64,000 nt of DNA from Paenibacillus kobensis NBRC 15729. GTDB lineage: Bacteria; Bacillota; Bacilli; Paenibacillales; Paenibacillaceae. The stretch spans positions 1 through 64,000 of the forward strand of contig NZ_BILZ01000001.1 of NCBI RefSeq assembly GCF_004000825.1. Reading direction: 5' to 3'. Each line of letters begins with the position of its first letter. Position 1 is the first letter of the stretch. This document shows positions 51,475 through 61,080 of the stretch, piece after piece. The position numbers and the translations under genes were made by a program. The notes under the pieces are model-generated. The model did not search any database, had not been told where the DNA came from, and was given only the letters and a program-made list of their open reading frames with translations.

Positions 51475-52026
51475 ATGAGTATACGAGAACGAATAGAAAG
51501 AGCCTTTTTATATGGTGTTTTCATCTGTTACCTCTATTTGTTAATGAAAATATTGTTCTTATCGAGAGTTCCGATTGTGGACCTATTCAATAGCCACAGA
51601 ACTTTCGTTAGGTCAATCAATCTCATTCCTTTTCATAGCATAAGTGAATACATATCCGGCAGCACAGCTAATTTAAGAAGATTTGCTTTTGGTAATGTGG
51701 TTGGCAATATATTTATTTTTATCCCTCTTGGTGTATATCTGTCAATATTTAAGAACAACAAAAGAGCAATAAGCAATCTGTTGTTTATTTTTGTTGTTAG
51801 TTTCTTTGTTGAAGTCTTACAAGGGCTATTAGGCATTGGAGCAGCAGATATTGACGATATCATTCTAAATGGATTAGGCGGATGGATTGGTATTTTAGCG
51901 TATAAGGGTTTTCAGTTTATATTACGCGGTGAGAAGAAAGCGCAAACTGCAATCACAGTATTATCTGCTATCGTAGGATTGCCAGTTTTATATTATTTTT
52001 TGTTCATGATAAAAATGAGATACTGA
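51475..52026 (+). CDS. VanZ-like membrane protein
   Basis: 183 residues with four or five hydrophobic segments. The VanZ pattern is SINLIPFHSI, FGNVVGNIFIFIPLGVYL and VEVLQGLLGIGAADIDDIILNGLGGWIGIL. It is clearly more AT-rich than its neighbours. The role of most VanZ-like proteins is unknown. Confidence 0.87.
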   Translation: MSIRERIERAFLYGVFICYLYLLMKILFLSRVPIVDLFNSHRTFVRSINLIPFHSISEYISGSTANLRRFAFGNVVGNIFIFIPLGVYLSIFKNNKRAISNLLFIFVVSFFVEVLQGLLGIGAADIDDIILNGLGGWIGILAYKGFQFILRGEKKAQTAITVLSAIVGLPVLYYFLFMIKMRY

Positions 52027-52041
52027 AATCTTTATTGATTT

Positions 52042-52073
52042 GATCGACAGGATTATCCCTGTCGGTCTTTTTT
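52042..52073 (+). terminator. Terminator after the VanZ-like gene
   Basis: GATCGACAGG and CCTGTCGGTC around ATTATC, then six T residues. Confidence 0.88.
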
Positions 52074-52242
52074 GATTTCTCGTAGCTACGAACGCACTCC
52101 CATATCGTTTTTATATCACACGGTATTTAAGGAGCGTATTTATTAAGGCCATTCACTCGTTTTTCCCGGTAATTACCTATGCATTAGGACTCGGCTATAT
52201 TATGATCAACCATATAAGTAATTCACACAAGGAGGCTGCATT

Positions 52243-54744
52243 TTGGAAAAGGAAACCGCTTTCAAATCCTCTGAGGAACAAGGATTCAAGTTAAACCACG
52301 CATCCGGCTATTTTCAAAGCCTAGGTGTCGATGTCATGGCCTTCGACGATATCTATCCGGAAGGGCATCAATCCGGTGTAAGTATCATCATGCACGGCAA
52401 TCGAGTTGCTACCAACGGCGATATTCGTTTTGAACAGACGCCGGGACAATGGCAGCCAGTGCCGCAGCAGGGTAAGCGCGAACTGGATGAAGCGGCGAAT
52501 ACCATCACCACGTCGCTGAGTTTCCCGGATTCGTCACGGCATCTAAAAGGCTTTAATCCGATGATCTATCCGGATTTCGAGTTCAATTACAAGGTTGTCG
52601 TCAAAGGCGACGGCACGTCAGTCAACGTTACCGTGGATTTGGATCGGCCGATACCGGACAAGTATGTCGGCAAAATATGCTTCAACCTGGAGCTGTTTCC
52701 CGGCGCTCTGTTCGGGAAGCCTTGGATAATGGACAACAAGCAAGGGATATTCCCTGAACAGCCTAACGGCCCCGTATTGTCGCTTCCGTCCAATTATTCG
52801 CATCCCGGGAATTTTAGTCAACCCGATGCAACCGCAGATCTTAAACTGCTGACCGGCGACAACAAGGGATACAATCCGATGATTGCCGATGACATCATTG
52901 CCCAGCCGTATGCGGTAGGCAGACGTTTTACAGTGCGGCCCGAAGACCCTTACAACCGCTTTACTATTGAGAGCAAGGGGACGGAGCTTAAGTTGTACGA
53001 CGGTCGAATGAATCACAACAATGGCTGGTTTGTGGTCAGCAGCGAAGTACCTGCCGGAACCACCAATCAGGCGATTCAATGGGTTATTACACCTCATGTC
53101 GTAGAAGACTGGCTTCATCCGTCCGTCGTTCAGACATCGCAGGTCGGATACCATCCCAGCCAATCCAAAACAGCAATCATTGAACTTGATCATCGTGAGA
53201 GCAAGCGCGAACAACCGGTTCTGTTCAAAATAACGGAGACAGGTGAAAAACAAGTTCTCTCGGCGGAAGGACAGGAATGGGGACAATTCCTCCGCCATAA
53301 CTATTTGAAATTTGATTTTACGGACGTTAGGGAAGAGGGTTTATATAAAGTTCGTTACGGTTCTTCGGAGTCTTCCATTTTCCGCATTGCCAACGATGTT
53401 TACGATCGAGGGATCTGGCAGCCGGTTCTGGAGTATTTCCTTCCCGTACAGATGTGTCATATGCGGGTAAGCGAGAAATACCGGGTATGGCACGGCCATT
53501 GTCATCATGACGACGCTCGGATGGCTCCGGTCAATCTCAATCACTTTGACGGATATGTACAAGGACCTTCCACACTGACCCATTACGAACCGGGTGACGT
53601 TGTTCCAGGGCTGAATGTTGGCGGTTGGCACGATGCCGGCGATTTCGACCTTCGTGTGGAGTCACAGTCTGGTGAATTCTACACCTTGGCACTGGCGTAC
53701 GAAGCCTTTCATGTCTATTACGATGCGACGACCATTGATCAAGATAAACGGATTGTCGAAATCCACCAGCCCGACGGCAAAAACGACATCCTGCAGCAGA
53801 TCGAGCACGGCGTCTTGTCCGTCGTTGGCGGCTATCGCGCATTAGGGCGGCTTTATCGGGGGATCATCGAGAACGACCTGCGGCAATACGTACATCTTGG
53901 CGACAGCGCGAGCATGTCAGACGGCATTCAAGGAAATGAAGACGATCGCTGGGTGTTTACCGAAGATAATCCGCCGCGCGAATTGACCACCGCCGCCCAT
54001 CTGGCAGCTGCTTCCCGTACGTTGAAGGATTTCAACCCAACATTAAGTAACCAAGCCTTACAGGCAGCCAGTGAGATTTATAAGGTTACGGACGGGACAG
54101 GCCCTGCTAGAAGAGCCAAAATTCATGCCGCCGCAGAATTATTCCTAACCACCGGCGAACAAGAATATAAAGACTTCTTGTTGTCGGAAGCGGATTACAT
54201 CGTCGAGTCAATCGACAAGGTAGGCTGGTTTATCGCTCGAGCCGAGTGCGCGATGAATGACGCCGTATTTACTAAGAAGTTCCGCGATGCTTTGCCGGCT
54301 TTGAAAGAACAGTTTGCGGAGCAGAGTGCAGAGACACCGTACGGAATTCCGTATCGCCCGCATATCTGGGGAGCGGGATGGGGGATACAGAGACTGGGAT
54401 ACGAGTACTATTTCCTGCATAAGGCTTATCCCGGTCTGTTCGACTCCGAGATGATTTTCAATGCGCTGAATTTTGTTCTGGGCTGTCATCCGGGCTCGAA
54501 TACGATGTCGTTCGCATCGGGAGTCGGCGCCAAATCGGCAACGGTAGGGTATGGACTCAATCGCGCCGACTGGTCGTACATTCCCGGCGGCGTCATTTCG
54601 GGTACTGCGCTGATCCGTCCCGACTTCCCTGAATTGCTCGTATTCCCTTATTTATGGCAGCAAGTGGAGTATGTAATGGGAGGCGGCTCCACGCATTTCA
54701 TGTTTATCGCATTAGCGGCGCAGCAGCTTACGAGCGGTAAATAA
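52243..54744 (+). CDS. GH9-family glycoside hydrolase, no signal peptide
   Basis: 833 residues from a TTG, 7 bases after AAGGAGG. An N-terminal beta domain (1-300) is followed by an Ig-like CelD_N domain (HPSVVQTSQVGYHPSQSKTAIIEL) and an (alpha/alpha)6 GH9 domain. The catalytic aspartates lie in GGWHDAGDFDLR (Asp464, Asp467). The usual NEVA motif near the end is replaced by ADWSYIPGGVISG and VEYVMGG. There is no signal peptide, so this is probably an intracellular enzyme on oligosaccharides rather than a cellulase, as in the GH9 exo-glucosaminidase subgroup. Substrate unknown. Confidence 0.85.
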   Translation: MEKETAFKSSEEQGFKLNHASGYFQSLGVDVMAFDDIYPEGHQSGVSIIMHGNRVATNGDIRFEQTPGQWQPVPQQGKRELDEAANTITTSLSFPDSSRHLKGFNPMIYPDFEFNYKVVVKGDGTSVNVTVDLDRPIPDKYVGKICFNLELFPGALFGKPWIMDNKQGIFPEQPNGPVLSLPSNYSHPGNFSQPDATADLKLLTGDNKGYNPMIADDIIAQPYAVGRRFTVRPEDPYNRFTIESKGTELKLYDGRMNHNNGWFVVSSEVPAGTTNQAIQWVITPHVVEDWLHPSVVQTSQVGYHPSQSKTAIIELDHRESKREQPVLFKITETGEKQVLSAEGQEWGQFLRHNYLKFDFTDVREEGLYKVRYGSSESSIFRIANDVYDRGIWQPVLEYFLPVQMCHMRVSEKYRVWHGHCHHDDARMAPVNLNHFDGYVQGPSTLTHYEPGDVVPGLNVGGWHDAGDFDLRVESQSGEFYTLALAYEAFHVYYDATTIDQDKRIVEIHQPDGKNDILQQIEHGVLSVVGGYRALGRLYRGIIENDLRQYVHLGDSASMSDGIQGNEDDRWVFTEDNPPRELTTAAHLAAASRTLKDFNPTLSNQALQAASEIYKVTDGTGPARRAKIHAAAELFLTTGEQEYKDFLLSEADYIVESIDKVGWFIARAECAMNDAVFTKKFRDALPALKEQFAEQSAETPYGIPYRPHIWGAGWGIQRLGYEYYFLHKAYPGLFDSEMIFNALNFVLGCHPGSNTMSFASGVGAKSATVGYGLNRADWSYIPGGVISGTALIRPDFPELLVFPYLWQQVEYVMGGGSTHFMFIALAAQQLTSGK

Positions 54745-55009
54745 TATTCGAATACAAGGATTGCAAGCAAAGCCCGCGGTTGATAACCGCGGGCTTTGCT
54801 TATTGTTGGCGGAGGAGAATCACTTTGTGTGCATCACATAGTGGTCGGTATATCGGCTTCTTGCTTGAGTCGAGGATCACACTCAACTTTGGTCGAGTCC
54901 CAATCTCCCTCTAAGGCATGGCGCGGTCTGCCCGCTTCACAGTGTAGGCTATATACATATAAACCTAATTGTGAAAAAAAGCCATCCTTATAAAGTTGGA
55001 GGAAAGGTT
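54745..55009. other. Short intergenic region after the GH9 gene
   Basis: Holds a strong terminator at its start. The remaining 200 bases have no recognised gene or repeat. Confidence 0.5.
54769..54797 (+). terminator. Terminator after the GH9 gene
   Basis: Perfect 13-bp stem (AAAGCCCGCGGTT and complement) with a GAT loop. The same AAAGCCCGCGGTT motif recurs at 55563, in the next terminator. Confidence 0.85.
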
Positions 55010-55555
55010 ATGCCGTATATCTATATTTCCCTTATTAAAACAGATTCGATGATCGGCAAATTTGTTAGTTATCTGAAGAAAGATGAGGTCACCCACGCCT
55101 CAATCGCCTTGGATGAGAATCTCGACGAGCTGTATGGTTTCGGCCGTAAATGGAACTGGTATCCATTCAAAGGGTGTTTCCGCAGAGAATCCTATTCGGA
55201 AGGCTATTACGGACATTTTAAAACATTACCAGGTGTTGTACTGCAATTGAATATCACGTCCAATCAATATGCTCTCGTCAGTCAAATCCTTAACGATTTT
55301 ATAATGAACAGCGACCAGTATTATTACAGCATCACGAAATTACTGAGTAATATTATCGATGTAGAGATTAAGGACAGCCGTGGTTTTATTTGCTCTGAAT
55401 TTGTAGCATATATTTTACAGGAGGCAGGCATTGTTAAGTTCGACCGGCCTTTAAATCTGATACGACCACAGATGCTGCTGAAACTGCCCGCTAATCGAGT
55501 CTATCAAGGCGACCTCAAAAGATATGGTAGTGCTAATAAGGTTTGTTCTGCATAA
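55010..55555 (+). CDS. YiiX/NlpC-P60-like papain-fold protein
   Basis: 181 residues from the ATG at 55010 behind TTGGAGGAA. A conserved His comes first (VTHASIALDENLDELYGFGRK) and the Cys later (FICSEFVAYILQEAGI), the permuted order of YiiX-type papain-like enzymes. Family members cut amides, thioesters or peptide cross-links. No signal peptide, and it sits alone between terminators. Confidence 0.78.
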   Translation: MPYIYISLIKTDSMIGKFVSYLKKDEVTHASIALDENLDELYGFGRKWNWYPFKGCFRRESYSEGYYGHFKTLPGVVLQLNITSNQYALVSQILNDFIMNSDQYYYSITKLLSNIIDVEIKDSRGFICSEFVAYILQEAGIVKFDRPLNLIRPQMLLKLPANRVYQGDLKRYGSANKVCSA

Positions 55556-55560
55556 TATTT

Positions 55561-55594
55561 GCAAAGCCCGCGGTTGTTTTTGTCGCGGGATTTG
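55561..55594 (+). terminator. Terminator after the papain-like gene
   Basis: GCAAAGCCCGCG and CGCGGGATTTGC with one mismatch, around a T-rich loop. Confidence 0.7.
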
Positions 55595-55659
55595 CCGTAA
55601 ACTTAAATAAGTTTATGGCAGAGATTGTGTGAAATTTCAATGGGTAAGGGAGCTAGCCA

Positions 55660-56007
55660 ATGAAGTTCATATTTAATCATTTCTCTTGTGATGTTGAGAT
55701 ATTTAATAAAGTTAAAGAAGATATTGTTATTAGATTTTATGATAGAACGAAGGAACAAAATGAAGACGACATTATAAATCTTGTAATGGTCGATCCTGGT
55801 TATGGATATCTTTGTTTAAAACTGAAGGGAGAAGGAGCGTTATTGAGCGGATTTTTAGATGAAGGTATTTTTACATCTAAGGAAATGGTCGACGCAGCCA
55901 TTAATCACATTGAAGATTTAATACCACAAGCAAAGAATACATATATGCCTTATCACGTGGTTCTCTTCAAGAAAGCGAGCTATGTAGAATACAATGGGGA
56001 ATATTAA
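55660..56007 (+). CDS. Small AT-rich gene, unknown
   Basis: 115 residues with a plausible start behind AAGGGAG. It is rich in Asp, Glu, Ile and Phe and has no signal or known motif. The base composition is much more AT-rich than most of the window, and the next gene is similar in this. Small acidic proteins of this kind include orphan immunity proteins, but that is a guess. Confidence 0.6.
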   Translation: MKFIFNHFSCDVEIFNKVKEDIVIRFYDRTKEQNEDDIINLVMVDPGYGYLCLKLKGEGALLSGFLDEGIFTSKEMVDAAINHIEDLIPQAKNTYMPYHVVLFKKASYVEYNGEY

Positions 56008-56057
56008 AAGAATTTGATGCCGGGTATTAAGGACCGATATCACAAGGTGTGATTATA

Positions 56058-56381
56058 TTGTCAATTGCAGCAATAATAATAGAACCGAAAGATTCACGAT
56101 TTTATGTACCTGTTTCAACAGAAGTATTTTTTGAACGATGTTGGTTACCTGGAGTTAAAGAGTTGAAATTAGAGCTAACATCCTATTTTTATTCTCCAGG
56201 TATTGATTTGAATAAGAAACATTTCCCAAAACTAATTAATGAATTATCTTTATTAAAGGAATGGGCAAAGATAATGCTAACTGAAAATGATTGCAGCCAT
56301 CTAATTGGTAGAGTCGATAGACTTGTAGAAGAGATGAATGTGGCATTTAAAGATGAAGGAGTCATTATATATATTGGATAG
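56058..56381 (+). CDS. Small AT-rich gene, unknown, second of a pair
   Basis: 107 residues from a TTG at 56058, nine bases after AAGGTG; a GTG at 56049 overlaps that site. It begins SIAAIIIEPKDSRFYVPVSTEVFFERCW. No motif recognised. It is adjacent to and co-directional with the previous AT-rich gene. Confidence 0.58.
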   Translation: MSIAAIIIEPKDSRFYVPVSTEVFFERCWLPGVKELKLELTSYFYSPGIDLNKKHFPKLINELSLLKEWAKIMLTENDCSHLIGRVDRLVEEMNVAFKDEGVIIYIG

Positions 56382-56412
56382 TAGTAAAAGCAAAAAAAAC
56401 ATATATCATTCG

Positions 56413-56438
56413 AATCCGCGATTTAGCGGATTTTTTTT
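56413..56438 (+). terminator. Terminator after the AT-rich pair
   Basis: AATCCGC and GCGGATT around GATTTA, then eight T residues. Confidence 0.88.
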
Positions 56439-56535
56439 ATGATTGCATCGAGGGACATAAGGTATTCCTTGTAATGACAACAGCAGTTACAACTAACAAG
56501 AAGAAATGCTCAATCAGCCTACTGTGTACAGAAAA

Positions 56536-56568
56536 AAACTTAGTTTGTTTAATAGACAAACTAAGTTT
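56536..56568. promoter_or_regulatory. XylR-type operator
   Basis: Perfect 13-base arms AAACTTAGTTTGT (56536-56548) and complement (56556-56568). The core TTAGTTTGTTT, five bases, ACAAACTAA has the sequence and spacing of the Bacillus xylose operator. It lies about 100 bases before the FGGY kinase, pointing to control by a xylose repressor located elsewhere. Confidence 0.8.
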
Positions 56569-56669
56569 GCGAGTGCTATTCTTATGGTAATCGTGATCAT
56601 TACCACAACATGAGAGTACTTAAGATCTATTCGGTTCAGTCTTCCATTTCAGAGAGGAGCTCCGCCATC

Positions 56670-58283
56670 ATGGATCAAAATATTAAACATGCGATACTCC
56701 GGGGAGAAACCACGCTTGGCATCGAACTGGGATCCACACGAATCAAGGCCGTACTGATTGATTCCAATTATGAAACGATCGGTTCCAGCAGTTATGAGTG
56801 GGAAAATCAATTGATTGACGGTTATTGGACTTATTCTCTCCATGAAATGATTAACGGACTGCAAGAAACCTATCGCCAATTAAAGCAAAAGGTTGAGAAT
56901 AAATATGGAGTAACCCTGCAAAAGATCGGTTCAATTGGATGTTCGGCTATGATGCAGGGATATATTGCACTAGATCAAGCAGGGGAGCTGCTGGTCCCGT
57001 TCCGTACATGGCGCAATGCCACTACAGGTGCAGCTGCATCTGAACTAACCGAGAAATTCCAATTTAAAATTCCTCAACGTTGGAGTATCGCACATTTGTA
57101 TCAAGCGATTTTGAACGAAGAAGAGCATGTCCGGAACATAAATTATATGACGACGTTGTCGGGTTACATTCATTGGCTGTTGACTGGGAGCAAGGCTCTT
57201 GGGGTGGGGGATGCCTCTGGCATGTTCCCAATCGATGAATCTGCACAGCAATTTAATGAAATTATGATGAAGCAGTTTGCCGAGTTAATTGCCGATAAAA
57301 ACTACCCGTGGAGTATTACGGATATTTTGCCCAACGTTTATTCTGCCGGTGAACATGCTGGATATCTCAGTGAAGCTGGGGCACGGTTATTAGATCCATC
57401 AGGCAGCCTGCAAGCAGGTATTCCGTTATGTCCTCCAGAAGGCGATGCGGGAACTGGCATGGTCGCTACCAATAGTGTCAAGAAGCGTACTGGCAACATT
57501 TCCGTAGGTACATCGATTTTTGCCATGTTTGTACTAGAGAAAGATTTGTCGACGGTGTACCCTGAGATTGATATCGTGACTACACCTGATGGCAGCCCTG
57601 TCGGCATGGTTCTAGCTAACAACTGCTCCAGCGATATTAATGCATGGCTCGGCTTGTTCCGTGAGTTCTATGAATCAATGGGGCAGAAACCCGATATGAA
57701 CCAGTTATTCAGCGTCCTGTTCAACAAAGCGCTGGAAGCAGACGCTGATGGCGGCGGCTTGCTGAGCTACGGCTACTATTCAGGCGAGAACATTACCGGG
57801 TTAGCACAAGGTCGTCCGCTGTTCGTTCGTTCTCCAGAAAGCCGCTTCAATCTGGCTAACTTTATGAGAGTGCATCTGTTTAGCGCGTTTGCTGCATTAA
57901 GACTAGGGATGGATATTTTGACACTGAAGGAGCAGGTGACGATTGACCATATTATGGCGCATGGCGGATTGTTCAAAACACCGCTAGTCGGTCAGAAAAT
58001 GTGTGCCGCAGCACTGAATATTCCCGTATCGGTCATGTCTACGGCTGGTGAGGGCGGTGCATGGGGAATGGCCGTTCTGGCATCCTATATGATGAATAAG
58101 GAGCAGGACGATTGCTTGGCAGATTACCTTACCGCTAAAGTGTTCAAAGATGCAGAAGGACAAGCGGTTTATCCGGACAGCGCAGATGTGGATGGCTTTT
58201 CCTTGTTTATGGAGCGTTACACGGAAGGACTGGCAATTGAGCAGGCAGCGGTAGATCATCTTGTGGAAAATGGGAAGAAATGA
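56670..58283 (+). CDS. FGGY-family carbohydrate kinase, possible xylulokinase
   Basis: 537 residues from the ATG at 56670, 10 bases after GAGAGGAG; an ATG at 56610 lacks a ribosome site. It has the sugar-kinase phosphate motif [57 protein letters not shown] and a C-terminal [16 protein letters not shown]. It phosphorylates a ketose such as xylulose or ribulose. The XylR-type operator suggests pentose, hence xylulokinase, but no isomerase or transporter stands next to it. Confidence 0.83.
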   Translation: MDQNIKHAILRGETTLGIELGSTRIKAVLIDSNYETIGSSSYEWENQLIDGYWTYSLHEMINGLQETYRQLKQKVENKYGVTLQKIGSIGCSAMMQGYIALDQAGELLVPFRTWRNATTGAAASELTEKFQFKIPQRWSIAHLYQAILNEEEHVRNINYMTTLSGYIHWLLTGSKALGVGDASGMFPIDESAQQFNEIMMKQFAELIADKNYPWSITDILPNVYSAGEHAGYLSEAGARLLDPSGSLQAGIPLCPPEGDAGTGMVATNSVKKRTGNISVGTSIFAMFVLEKDLSTVYPEIDIVTTPDGSPVGMVLANNCSSDINAWLGLFREFYESMGQKPDMNQLFSVLFNKALEADADGGGLLSYGYYSGENITGLAQGRPLFVRSPESRFNLANFMRVHLFSAFAALRLGMDILTLKEQVTIDHIMAHGGLFKTPLVGQKMCAAALNIPVSVMSTAGEGGAWGMAVLASYMMNKEQDDCLADYLTAKVFKDAEGQAVYPDSADVDGFSLFMERYTEGLAIEQAAVDHLVENGKK

Positions 58284-58332
58284 GAAGCGTGAAATGATAC
58301 TGATTTCTTGCCGGGCGACAGAACATAACATG

Positions 58333-58357
58333 AAGAGCCGCATGTCATGCGGCTCTT
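58333..58357. terminator. Bidirectional terminator
   Basis: AAGAGCCGCAT and ATGCGGCTCTT with a 3-base loop, between convergent genes. Confidence 0.85.
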
Positions 58358-58363
58358 GTTGCG

Positions 58364-58840
58364 TCATTTTTTAACAACAGGCACCCAAAATTCGCCGTAG
58401 AAAGTGCCATCGCCATTATCTTTGCGATAAGTCGCGTTTGGACCGCCGATGTACGCATACTCGGTAATTTGAGACAAGACTTCACCAAAAGCAAGGTACG
58501 TCAGTTGATCGAACAATGTTTCCTTATCGCCGTTTCCTGCGACCACAATATATTCGCTCTCCGGAAACTCGATCATGCGCGTTGCGTCCGCTACAGTTTT
58601 GCCAGCTTCTACTGCGAAATAATTCCACGGTTTGCCTTGATATACCTCGTTAACGGACCATTCACGTTCGTCTTTCGCGGCGTCTTTAAGCTTGGAGAAA
58701 CGTCCGTCAGCCTTGAGTTTGCCCCAAAACTCGGATTTCTCCTTTTGCAGAGCCGGCATATCTTGAAAATTCGATTGGATTGAAAAACCATAAGCGGTCA
58801 ATGTGAATGATTTTTTGTATTCAAGCGTGTAAGCTGCCAT
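58364..58840 (-). CDS. GyrI-like small-molecule-binding protein
   Basis: 158 residues. It has the GyrI/AraC-effector-domain pattern: VNEVYQGKPWNYFAVEAGK, IEFPESEYIVVAGNG and a closing NGDGTFYGEFWVPVVKK. No DNA-binding domain, so it is a stand-alone sensor or binder. It is a paralogue of its upstream neighbour, which has the same layout. Confidence 0.82.
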   Translation of the reverse strand: MAAYTLEYKKSFTLTAYGFSIQSNFQDMPALQKEKSEFWGKLKADGRFSKLKDAAKDEREWSVNEVYQGKPWNYFAVEAGKTVADATRMIEFPESEYIVVAGNGDKETLFDQLTYLAFGEVLSQITEYAYIGGPNATYRKDNGDGTFYGEFWVPVVKK

Positions 58841-58882
58841 GTAAGTGCTCCTTTCATCAAGCTCTGTAAAATACAGAAGCGG

Positions 58883-59362
58883 TTAACCTTCGACTTTTTT
58901 CACCCGAAGCCACATTTCGCCGTAGAATTCACCGTTTTCAGTAGATTTGACGAATGTTGCGTTGCCGGGTCCAACGTACTTGTAGTCTGTAATTTCTTGC
59001 AGCATGCCGCCGAAAACTTTGCCTGTGATTTCATCTGCAAGGCGGTCCTTGTCAGCGCCTGTGCCAGGCACGACAAGGTAGTCCCCAGCAAGGAACTCGA
59101 TGACGACAGCGGTATCCACGCCGAACTCACCCATTACGCCGAAACCGCGCCAAGGCTTCCCGTCGATGATGTAGTTGATTTGATACTCTTGCCCGTCAGC
59201 CAGTGCGAGAAGTTCAGCAAGCTTGCCGTTTTCGCTGATTTCGGCTTTTTTTGCCGCAGTTTTTGCTGCATTACCTGCCCAGTCGTTGAAGTCCTCAAAA
59301 GTAACACCGAAAGCAGTCATTTTGTAGCTTTTCGAGATGGTTTGGATGGAGTAGTTAGACAT
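58883..59362 (-). CDS. GyrI-like small-molecule-binding protein, paralogue
   Basis: 159 residues behind GGGAGAG. Same pattern as the downstream gene: INYIIDGKPWRGFGVMGEF, IEFLAGDYLVVPGTG and ENGEFYGEMWLRVKK. It is the first gene of a likely two-gene operon and is divergent from the WYL regulator, with which it shares the upstream region. Confidence 0.83.
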   Translation of the reverse strand: MSNYSIQTISKSYKMTAFGVTFEDFNDWAGNAAKTAAKKAEISENGKLAELLALADGQEYQINYIIDGKPWRGFGVMGEFGVDTAVVIEFLAGDYLVVPGTGADKDRLADEITGKVFGGMLQEITDYKYVGPGNATFVKSTENGEFYGEMWLRVKKVEG

Positions 59363-59417
59363 ATTGTTCTCTCCCTTGGCGATTTAGTTTTTACAAGATT
59401 GATTCTATTGGCCGAAT

Positions 59418-59434
59418 GTATCAAAATTTGATAC
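59418..59434. promoter_or_regulatory. Palindromic operator between GyrI-like and WYL genes
   Basis: GTATCAAA-A-TTTGATAC, perfect 8-base arms around one base, in the shared region of two divergent genes. It is the obvious candidate site for the WYL/YafY regulator. Confidence 0.65.
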
Positions 59435-59519
59435 CTTTATCGAAGATCAATCAGGTAAAAAGGATAAGCCGCCAATCCCGACATTTTGTTCTTGCTTCAC
59501 TTTTGCTACAATATAAACC

Positions 59520-60482
59520 ATGAAGAAAACAGAACGAGTGAACCTAATCATGCGTTACATTAATAACCGTGCGCATTTTACGATTGCTGAGATCCAGAGG
59601 GAGTTCAAAATATCCCGCGCGACGGCGATCCGCGACATTAACGAGATTCAGGCCATGGGTTTTCCGCTGACGACCGAGCTTGGGCGGGGTGGGGGCTATC
59701 ATGTCTTGCAGAATCATTATCTCCCCGCAGCCCGATTCACGCCAGATGAGCTGAAGGCTATTTTTATCAGCTTTATCGCCTCGAAAAATTCGCAGCTGCC
59801 TTATCTGCACAATCGCCGATCCATCACGGAGAAGCTCATCGGCATCGCGTCGCAAACACAGCAGGACGAGCTGATCGAGCTGAATCATATTTTACTTTTC
59901 GAAAATACGAATCCTGCCAATCCGAATCTGTTAGAGCTAGATGACTCGGCGCCTCCAGAGCTGAATCAATTGATATCGCTTGCAGTGCGTGATAAGCATT
60001 TGCGAGTGACTTATGAGCATAGCATTGGGTGGCCGCAGTTGATGGACGTTTATCTGCTGCATATTTTTAACTCAAACGCTCAATGGCTCGTAGAGGTCTA
60101 TGATTTCGATGCGGATGAGTTTCGTTATTTGCCTGTTGTGATGCTAAGGGATTCGGCCATTTCCGAGCAGGCGATGAAGCTGACGGAGCAAGAGATTTTA
60201 AACAAAAAACGTCTTCGTGCACGTGAATCCAATCTTGTTGTGAAGCTTGATGCGACAGGGATTCAGCGCTTTAAGCGCATGCACCCGCCGGGGATTAGTT
60301 TGTCTTTTACTGGGATGTTTCAGTCAAGCGGGATTTTTAATGTTCAGCTGGACGTGACCGATGCTGAGGAACTGGCTTATTATGCGGATTGGCTTCTGTT
60401 TCTGGGGAAAGGGGTCGTGTATGACCGGATTCCCGATGAGCTGCGCATGATATTGAGAGAGCGGTTCACCCATTTCATATGA
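59520..60482 (+). CDS. HTH-WYL (YafY-type) transcriptional regulator
   Basis: 320 residues. The N-terminus is a DeoR-like helix-turn-helix (RVNLIMRYINNRAHFTIAEIQREFKISRATAIRDINEIQAMGFPL) with the wing ELGRGGGYHVL. The middle and C-terminus follow the WYL pattern (VTYEHSIGWPQLMDVYLLHIFNSNAQWLVEVYDFDADEFRYLPV). WYL domains bind ligands such as nucleotides or metabolites. Its likely target is the divergent GyrI-like pair. Confidence 0.9.
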   Translation: MKKTERVNLIMRYINNRAHFTIAEIQREFKISRATAIRDINEIQAMGFPLTTELGRGGGYHVLQNHYLPAARFTPDELKAIFISFIASKNSQLPYLHNRRSITEKLIGIASQTQQDELIELNHILLFENTNPANPNLLELDDSAPPELNQLISLAVRDKHLRVTYEHSIGWPQLMDVYLLHIFNSNAQWLVEVYDFDADEFRYLPVVMLRDSAISEQAMKLTEQEILNKKRLRARESNLVVKLDATGIQRFKRMHPPGISLSFTGMFQSSGIFNVQLDVTDAEELAYYADWLLFLGKGVVYDRIPDELRMILRERFTHFI

Positions 60483-60501
60483 CAAGTGCATAGTTCGAAT
60501 C

Positions 60502-60528
60502 AGCTCGCGGATATCGCGGGCTATTTTA
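60502..60528 (+). terminator. Terminator after the WYL regulator
   Basis: AGCTCGCG and CGCGGGCT around GATAT with a G-T pair, then ATTTTATCG. Confidence 0.6.
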
Positions 60529-60700
60529 TCGTTATTCGTTGGAAGTCCGTCAGACTTTTATTGTTCGGGGCCATATCGACGGGGATCTTATCAGGAATCG
60601 TTAACCAGTAGGCCTAACGTTCTATTGAGTGACCTCCAATATGTGTGATATACTCCTTTTGCAATTAATTCATATAATAGTAATATTTGGAGGGATTATT

Positions 60701-60964
60701 ATGAAAGCAATGAAACGGGGATTATTTATTCTTGCTGTGCTAACCATGGCACTGAGCTCCTCCGTTACGGCATTCGCTGCTGATTCAAAGTATGTTGATG
60801 TGATGCGAGTGGTCGGAGGACGGATGAATGTTTATTGTCCGAGTACCTATGCGTATTCGGACGCCGATGGATATACCGGAACTCTTAATTATTATACATA
60901 TGCAACTGGGGGCTCCACTTACTACCTCTACTGCTATTATAAAGGTGAAGTAACCCGGCCATAG
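60701..60964 (+). CDS. Small secreted protein, unknown
   Basis: 87 residues from the ATG at 60701 behind TTGGAGGGA; an earlier ATG at 60629 has no site. Signal peptide GLFILAVLTMALSSSVTAFA, then a short Tyr/Thr/Gly-rich mature part with two Cys. No family recognised. Confidence 0.7.
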   Translation: MKAMKRGLFILAVLTMALSSSVTAFAADSKYVDVMRVVGGRMNVYCPSTYAYSDADGYTGTLNYYTYATGGSTYYLYCYYKGEVTRP

Positions 60965-61020
60965 GCATAATAAGGAACGGCTTTCTATCATTATTGTTAC
61001 TTGTTAACGGAGAGTGAAGA

Positions 61021-61063
61021 AAAACAAAGACAACGGCGCATTGTCCGTTGTCTTTTGTTTTTC
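61021..61063. terminator. Strong bidirectional terminator
   Basis: AAAACAAAGACAACGG and CCGTTGTCTTTTGTTTT form a 16-bp near-perfect stem, between convergent genes. Confidence 0.9.
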
Positions 61064-61080
61064 TTCATGATTAGGTGCTG

